The notes beneath the pieces were generated by a model. It saw nothing but the letters and a program-made list of their open reading frames with translations. It searched no databases and was not told where the DNA came from. Below are positions 24,116 to 27,899 of a DNA stretch of 27,899 nt, in pieces. The position numbers and the translations under genes were made by a program. The stretch comes from an uncultured Alistipes sp. (GTDB lineage Bacteria > Bacteroidota > Bacteroidia > Bacteroidales > Rikenellaceae): NCBI GenBank assembly GCA_958449275.1, contig CAUDHE010000024.1:1-27899 (forward strand), written 5' to 3'. How positions within the stretch are numbered: the first letter of the stretch is position 1; each line of letters begins with the position of its first letter.

Positions 24116-24145
24116 CAAATATACGAAATTACCCCCCCCCGCAAA
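24116..24145 (-). promoter_or_regulatory. Promoter of the M23/S41 protease with homopolymer spacer
   Basis: On the minus strand TTTG (24145-24142) and TATATTTG (24123-24116) are both exact matches to the Bacteroidota promoter elements, separated by 18 bases. Nine of these 18 are an uninterrupted G run (C run on the plus strand, 24132-24140). Initiation near 24109 leaves a leader of about 33 bases with an AAAAAGAA tract before the ATG at 24076. Confidence 0.85.
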
Positions 24146-24164
24146 TTTTCGATGCAAAAAAAAT

Positions 24165-25118
24165 CTATTTTTTTAGTAGTTTGTGTTCTCCGCTTATGAA
24201 ATCTGCGATATTTTGCGCCACGCACTCTATCAGGCGGTCGATAGCCTCCACCGACGACCATGCGTTGTGCGGCGAGGCGAGCAGCTTGTAAGGATCCTTC
24301 AACGAATAGAGCGGCGAGGTGCGCAACGGCTCCGACGTGAATACGTCCAGCGCCGCGCCGCGTATCGTTCCGTCGTCGAGTGCCGCCGCCAATGCCGTTT
24401 CGTCTATTATGCCTCCGCGTGCCACGTTGATTATCACGGCCGAAGGTTTCATCGAGGCGAGTTCGGCCGCTCCGATCAGACCTCGCGTGCGGTCGTTCAG
24501 CGGGCAGTGTACCGACACCACGTCCGATTCGGCCAGAAGCTCGGCGAGCGGCAGGGCGGGGCAGTTCTCCTTGCGCTCGACGCCCGAAGTCGAGGCGTAT
24601 GCGACCTCGCATCCGAATGCCGCCGCCAGTTCGGCCACTCGGCGGCCGATGTTCCCCATGCCAATCACTCCCCAGCGTTTGCCGCGCAATTGCGTCGTGG
24701 GGCGGTCGAAGCAGAATATGCGTTCGGCCGAGGCGTAGCGTCCCGATTTGACATATTCGTCATAATATACCGTTTCGCGCAGCAGCGACAGAGCCGAACC
24801 CAGTGTCGCTTCGGCGACGGAGTCGGTGGAGTAACCCACGGCGTTGCGTACCTCTATGCCCCGCTCGGCGGCAGCTGCGAGGTCGACGTTGTTCATGCCG
24901 GTGGCCGCCACGCATATCAGGCGCAGTGAAGGCAGGCGTGCGATGGTGTCGGCGTCGAGAACCGTTTTGTTGGCTATTATTATTTCGGCGTCGCGACAAC
25001 GCTCTTCGATTTGCTCGGGCGCGGTGGTATCGTAACCCGTGTAGTCGCCCAGAGCCTTTACGGCCGAAAGGTCGCGGCCGCAGACCGAATATTCGTCGAG
25101 AAAAACTATTTTTTTCAT
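24165..25118 (-). CDS. NAD-dependent D-2-hydroxyacid dehydrogenase
   Basis: A 317-aa cytosolic oxidoreductase of the family that includes glycerate dehydrogenase/hydroxypyruvate reductase, D-lactate dehydrogenase and SerA. The NAD site is GMGNIG (153-158). The catalytic triad typical of the family is present: R234 in NVARGG, E263 in SEP, and H284 in SPHNAW. The segment NAVGYSTDSVAEATLG matches the substrate/hinge region. There is no C-terminal ACT domain, which argues against a long-form SerA. The best guess is a glycerate dehydrogenase-like enzyme, but specificity cannot be assigned. ATG 25118 (MKKIVFLDEY) is chosen; the frame stays open upstream into the repeat element, which is not plausible protein. 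Confidence 0.92.
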   Translation of the reverse strand: MKKIVFLDEYSVCGRDLSAVKALGDYTGYDTTAPEQIEERCRDAEIIIANKTVLDADTIARLPSLRLICVAATGMNNVDLAAAAERGIEVRNAVGYSTDSVAEATLGSALSLLRETVYYDEYVKSGRYASAERIFCFDRPTTQLRGKRWGVIGMGNIGRRVAELAAAFGCEVAYASTSGVERKENCPALPLAELLAESDVVSVHCPLNDRTRGLIGAAELASMKPSAVIINVARGGIIDETALAAALDDGTIRGAALDVFTSEPLRTSPLYSLKDPYKLLASPHNAWSSVEAIDRLIECVAQNIADFISGEHKLLKK

Positions 25119-25140
25119 AAGGCAATTGTGTATTTTTATC

Positions 25141-25241
25141 GATATTTCGACATTGCGATGCAATGTCGGCAGTTCGCCGCCACCCCACGCGGGGGACTGC
25201 GATTCGCCCGAAAGCTCGCGCCTCTGCTGTCGTCGAACAGC
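25141..25241 (-). repeat. Hairpin-rich element, family 2, copy F
   Basis: Fills most of the gap between tcdA and the dehydrogenase gene. In minus-strand sense: GCTGTTCG (25241-25234) pairing with CGACAGC, then GCAGTCCCCCGCGTGGGG, then TGGCGGCGAACTGCCG, and a perfect 8-bp hairpin CGACATTG/CAATGTCG (25168-25161 and 25155-25148) with loop CATCG. The stems equal those of copy E while the terminal loop differs. It ends about 22 bases before the dehydrogenase ATG. Confidence 0.82.
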
Positions 25242-25245
25242 GAAA

Positions 25246-25974
25246 TTACAACTCTTTAATCAGATCGCGTATCACCACCGACGCGCATCCTATGCCGAAC
25301 ATGGCGGGAATGTAGGATACGGTGCCCATGTTCGATTTCTTATTCTGCTCCTCGCATAGCACCACGGCACCTTCGCGCACGGGCTCGGGCGAGAACACGG
25401 CGCGGAATCCCGAGCGTATGCCCAGTTTGTGGAGCCGCTTGCGCAGCATGTGGGCCAGCGGGCAGTGGTGGGTCTTCGATATGTCGGCTATCTCCATCTT
25501 CGTGGGGTCGGTCTTGGCGCCTGCGCCCATCGAGCTTACCAGCGGTATGCCGCGGTCGAGCGTTCCCTTTATGAGCGCCAGTTTGGGTGAGAGAGTGTCG
25601 ATGGCGTCCACCACGTAGTCGAACCGCGCCGAGTCGAGCAGCGCGTATGTCTCGTCGTCCTTGATGAAACGGTCGACGGCCCGCAACTCCATGTCGGGAT
25701 TGATGTCGAGCAGGCGCTCGGCCATAAGCTCGGCTTTAGATCTTCCGACAGTGGAGTGCAGCGCGATGAGCTGTCGGTTGATGTTGGAGGCCGATACGGT
25801 GTCGGCGTCGGCTATGGTCATGCTTCCTACGCCCGCGCGGGCTATCATTTCGGCGGCGTAGGCCCCCACGCCGCCGAGTCCCACCACGAGGACTCGGGCG
25901 TCGCGAAGCATCCGTAATTTGTCCTCTCCGAGAAGAAGGGCGGTCCGTTCCGACCAGTTGTCGTTGTTAGTCAT
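25246..25974 (-). CDS. tcdA: tRNA threonylcarbamoyladenosine dehydratase
   Basis: ThiF/MoeB/E1-like enzyme that cyclises t6A at tRNA position 37 to ct6A using ATP. At 242 aa it is near the usual length. The nucleotide-binding GLGGVG lies at 32-37, the conserved IADADTVSASNINRQ at 54-68, and the family-specific C-terminal region with GTVSYIPAMFG is present. There is no CxxC zinc pair, which separates it from MoeB and ThiF and supports TcdA. The gene overlaps the upstream TatD-family gene by eight bases and should share its promoter. Confidence 0.93.
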   Translation of the reverse strand: MTNNDNWSERTALLLGEDKLRMLRDARVLVVGLGGVGAYAAEMIARAGVGSMTIADADTVSASNINRQLIALHSTVGRSKAELMAERLLDINPDMELRAVDRFIKDDETYALLDSARFDYVVDAIDTLSPKLALIKGTLDRGIPLVSSMGAGAKTDPTKMEIADISKTHHCPLAHMLRKRLHKLGIRSGFRAVFSPEPVREGAVVLCEEQNKKSNMGTVSYIPAMFGIGCASVVIRDLIKEL

Positions 25975-26560
25975 TGTCGAAAATTCTTTCGTAGTTTTCT
26001 TTTACGGCTCTTTTCAGATCCTCGATGTCCGTGCCTCTTATTTCGGCTATGGTTTCATATACCCGTTCGATGGTCGCCCCGCTGTCGTCGGTCTCGGCGA
26101 ATATGCGCTCGGCTGGCATAGAACGCAGAGCCGCCGCGGTTTTGGGCGATCGCGGCGTCGCAATGCCGAACGAAAGGTAATATCCTTCGGCGACGGCGCG
26201 TTCGGCCATTTGCGGCGACCCGATGAATCCGTGAAAAACGACTGCCGCGAGCGAATACTCGGCGAGTATCTTCATCGTGGGTTCGAACGCTCTCACGCAG
26301 TGTATCACCACGGGCAGGCGAAGTTCCTCGGCCAGTTCCAAATGGCGGCGGAACAGCCTCTCCTGCGCGTCGCGACCGACGTCGCACGCGAAGTCGAGCC
26401 CCGTTTCGCCCACGGCTTGCGCCTCTGCGAACAGCTCGGGAACCAAGAGCGACGCGACGTCGGGTTCGTCGGCCCGCCAAGGGTGCACGCCCGCCGCGCG
26501 CAACTCGGTGTTGCGCCCCGTGAAACGGTGGGTATGGATGTCTATGAAGTCGTTGGTCAT
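25967..26560 (-). CDS. Short TatD-family metal-dependent hydrolase
   Basis: A 197-aa member of the TatD amidohydrolase superfamily, whose better-known members are 3' exonucleases or D-aminoacyl-tRNA hydrolases. Metal ligands are visible in order: H9 and H11 in DIHTH, E52 in GETGLD, H87 in VIHCVRA, H110 in FHGFIGS and D158 in ETDD. At about 200 aa it is shorter than the 260-aa TatD norm; the loops between strands are trimmed, but no catalytic block is missing. ATG 26560 (MTNDFIDIHT) is chosen, since the longer open frame from 26731 would run through the promoter. It overlaps tcdA by eight bases. Confidence 0.9.
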   Translation of the reverse strand: MTNDFIDIHTHRFTGRNTELRAAGVHPWRADEPDVASLLVPELFAEAQAVGETGLDFACDVGRDAQERLFRRHLELAEELRLPVVIHCVRAFEPTMKILAEYSLAAVVFHGFIGSPQMAERAVAEGYYLSFGIATPRSPKTAAALRSMPAERIFAETDDSGATIERVYETIAEIRGTDIEDLKRAVKENYERIFDND

Positions 26561-26574
26561 GCTGTGTCGTAATG

Positions 26575-26582
26575 CAAAAATA
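26575..26582 (-). promoter_or_regulatory. -7 element of the TatD-tcdA promoter
   Basis: TATTTTTG on the minus strand (26582-26575) matches TAnnTTTG exactly, 14 bases before the TatD ATG. No good -33 element is visible in the AT-rich DNA upstream, so initiation would give a very short leader. Confidence 0.55.
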
Positions 26583-26654
26583 GGGAAAAATAATAAAATT
26601 CGCGGGTAAATGAAAAAATACATCATTCGGTGCCGATAAGTGCAAAAAAAATCG

Positions 26655-26662
26655 TACCTTCG
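26655..26662 (+). promoter_or_regulatory. Probable -7 element of the nqr operon
   Basis: TACCTTCG matches TAnnTTTG with one change. Initiation near 26669 would give a leader of about 90 bases before nqrA. That leader begins GC-rich, with a weak GGGG/CCCC hairpin (26678-26681 and 26689-26692), and is very AT-rich over its last 45 bases, which should leave the start accessible. Confidence 0.45.
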
Positions 26663-26759
26663 TGCGCGTTTTTTAACGGGGTATTGCGCCCCTGGCGAGT
26701 GTGCGTAAATTGTAAAAACATAATTACACATAAAAATTATTCATATTAATTACAAATCT

Positions 26760-27899
26760 ATGTCGAAAATCATTAAACTGCGGAAAGGTCTCGACATCAA
26801 TCTTCAGGGAAAGGCTGCCGAGTCGTTGGTCGAAGTGCCTGCGGCCGACGAGTATGCCGTTTCTCCTTTGGATTTCGAGGGCGTGACTCCCAAGTTGTTG
26901 GTGAAGGCGGGCGACAAGGTTAAGGCCGGTACGCCGCTGTTCTTCGATAAGAACGACAGCCGCGTGCTCTTCACTTCGCCGGTCAGCGGCACCGTGTCGG
27001 CCGTGAATCGCGGAGAGAAGCGCAAGGTTCTCAACGTTACGGTGACTGCCGACGCCGAGCAGGAGTACGAGGAGTTCCCGACGCTCGATTTGCGTAAGGC
27101 TGATCGTTCGGAGGTGATCGGGGTGTTGCTCAAATCGGGCTTGTGGACGATGATTCAGCAGCGTCCTTACGGCATCATCGCCAATCCCGACGATGCCCCC
27201 AAGGCTATTTTCGTGTCGGCGTTCGATTCGGCCCCTCTGGCTCCCGACATGAACTTCGCGCTGAAGGGCGAGAAGGCCAATCTGCAAAAGGGTCTCGAAG
27301 TCCTGGGCAAGCTTACCGACGGCAAGGTGCATCTTTCGGTGCGCGCCAAAGCCGAGGGCGAGATGGCGTCGATGCAGGGTGTCGAAATTCACGCTTTCGA
27401 GGGCAAGCATCCCGTGGGCAACGTGGGAGTGCAGATCCACCACATCGATCCCATCGCCAAAGGCGACAAGGTGTGGACGGTGGGCATTCAGGACGTGGCC
27501 GCCATCGGCCGTCTGTTCCTCGGCGGCAAGGTCGATCTGCATAAGGTGGTGGCTCTTACCGGCAGTGAAGTCGTCGAGCCGAAGTATTATCGTATCATAA
27601 GCGGCGCACCCGTGGCTTCTGTCGTGGGCGGCAACATCAAGCCGCAGGCCGAGGGCGACAAAGTTCGTATCATCTCGGGCAATGCTCTTACGGGCCGGAA
27701 GGTGGCCGAGGATGGTTTCGTTACGGCTTTCGCCAATCAGATCACCGTCATTCCCGAGGGTGACAAATACGAGTTGCTGGGCTGGGCAGCGCCCCGTTTC
27801 GGCAAGTTCTCGGTGTCGCGTTCGTATTTCTCGTGGATATGTCCGCGCAAGGAGTACCGTCTGGATACCAATCTCAACGGCGGCGAGCGTCCTTTCGTG
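26760..27899 (+). CDS. nqrA: Na+-translocating NADH-quinone reductase subunit A (partial)
   Basis: First subunit of the Na+-NQR respiratory complex, which couples NADH oxidation by quinone to sodium export. The 380 residues present (of about 450) are open to the window edge. Recognisable parts are the start MSKIIKLRKGLDINLQG, the lipoyl/barrel-like region with VKAGDKVKAGTPLFFDK (about residues 48-64) and FTSPVSGTVSAV, and the central QQRPYGIIANP. The late segment WAAPRFGKFSVSRSYFSW is also typical of NqrA. The remaining nqr genes should lie just beyond the right edge. The start ATG at 26760 lies in an AT-rich leader with no SD, common in this phylum. Confidence 0.96.
   Translation, partial: MSKIIKLRKGLDINLQGKAAESLVEVPAADEYAVSPLDFEGVTPKLLVKAGDKVKAGTPLFFDKNDSRVLFTSPVSGTVSAVNRGEKRKVLNVTVTADAEQEYEEFPTLDLRKADRSEVIGVLLKSGLWTMIQQRPYGIIANPDDAPKAIFVSAFDSAPLAPDMNFALKGEKANLQKGLEVLGKLTDGKVHLSVRAKAEGEMASMQGVEIHAFEGKHPVGNVGVQIHHIDPIAKGDKVWTVGIQDVAAIGRLFLGGKVDLHKVVALTGSEVVEPKYYRIISGAPVASVVGGNIKPQAEGDKVRIISGNALTGRKVAEDGFVTAFANQITVIPEGDKYELLGWAAPRFGKFSVSRSYFSWICPRKEYRLDTNLNGGERPFV

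Noticed and set aside
24151..24175. A-rich/T-rich inverted repeat after the dehydrogenase as an intrinsic terminator
   Set aside because: The stem is only A-T pairs with no GC core, so a functional terminator is doubtful.
25119..25188. N-terminal extension of the dehydrogenase and small open frames in the family 2 repeats reading QCRQFAATPRGG or its relatives
   Set aside because: Similar peptides recur only because the DNA repeat recurs in different frames and contexts; none has a plausible start or conserved protein context.
26561..26731. Upstream extension of the TatD-family protein to 26731
   Set aside because: It would read through an exact TAnnTTTG box, and the added residues are aromatic/basic low-complexity; the TatD motif begins at the ATG at 26560.
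1..27899. Search by eye for tRNA, rRNA, CRISPR arrays, insertion sequences, integrases and toxin-antitoxin pairs
   Set aside because: No cloverleaf with a conserved T-loop, no regularly spaced repeats with spacers and no transposase-like frame were found; the intergenic gaps are mostly too short.

Overview
The window is 27.9 kb of chromosome from a moderately GC-rich member of the Bacteroidota, most likely a Bacteroidales gut-type bacterium (an Alistipes/Rikenellaceae-like genome is my best guess; the species is not determinable by eye). The evidence is several promoters with the phylum-specific -7 motif TAnnTTTG, a DUF4251 protein, an NqrA subunit, and the pairing of alaS with divergent membrane-anchored M23 peptidases. 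Most of the window is conserved housekeeping DNA. I see no phage, integrase, insertion sequence, CRISPR array, tRNA or rRNA.

Layout. 1-161 is the 3' end of an unrecognised gene, followed by a 362-base stretch holding a structured repeat. 524-4195 (+) encodes a TauE/SafE-type permease and UvrA, followed by a secreted DUF4251 protein (4238-4795) and a strong terminator. 14491-4975 (-) is one tightly packed run of six genes: AddB-like nuclease, AddA/RecB-like helicase-nuclease, an ABC exporter, an HPrK/PEPCK-like P-loop kinase, a SipW-like S24/S26 peptidase and IspF. 16616-14693 (-) holds two tandem M23 peptidases. They diverge from alaS-gpmI (16721-20879, +), which end in a clear terminator. 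proC (+) then converges with a large M23-like/S41 fusion protease (-). Upstream of that protease on the minus strand lie a D-2-hydroxyacid dehydrogenase, TcdA and a short TatD-family hydrolase. Divergent from TatD, nqrA begins at 26760 and runs off the window.

The unusual material is mostly between genes. (1) The promoter of the M23/S41 fusion protease has a run of nine C/G bases exactly between its -33 and -7 elements, a configuration typical of phase-variable promoters. (2) A roughly 95-bp structured element occurs three times, each time 4-11 bases after a stop codon and in the same orientation relative to that gene, with a compensatory base-pair change in one hairpin. (3) A second, different hairpin-rich element occurs twice just upstream of NAD(P)-linked reductase/dehydrogenase genes, with a degenerate third copy. 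(4) The ABC exporter, kinase and SipW-like peptidase form a compact cassette that resembles part of a peptide (RiPP) maturation and export locus, without a visible precursor or cyclase. These are inferences from sequence inspection alone; no database search was possible.
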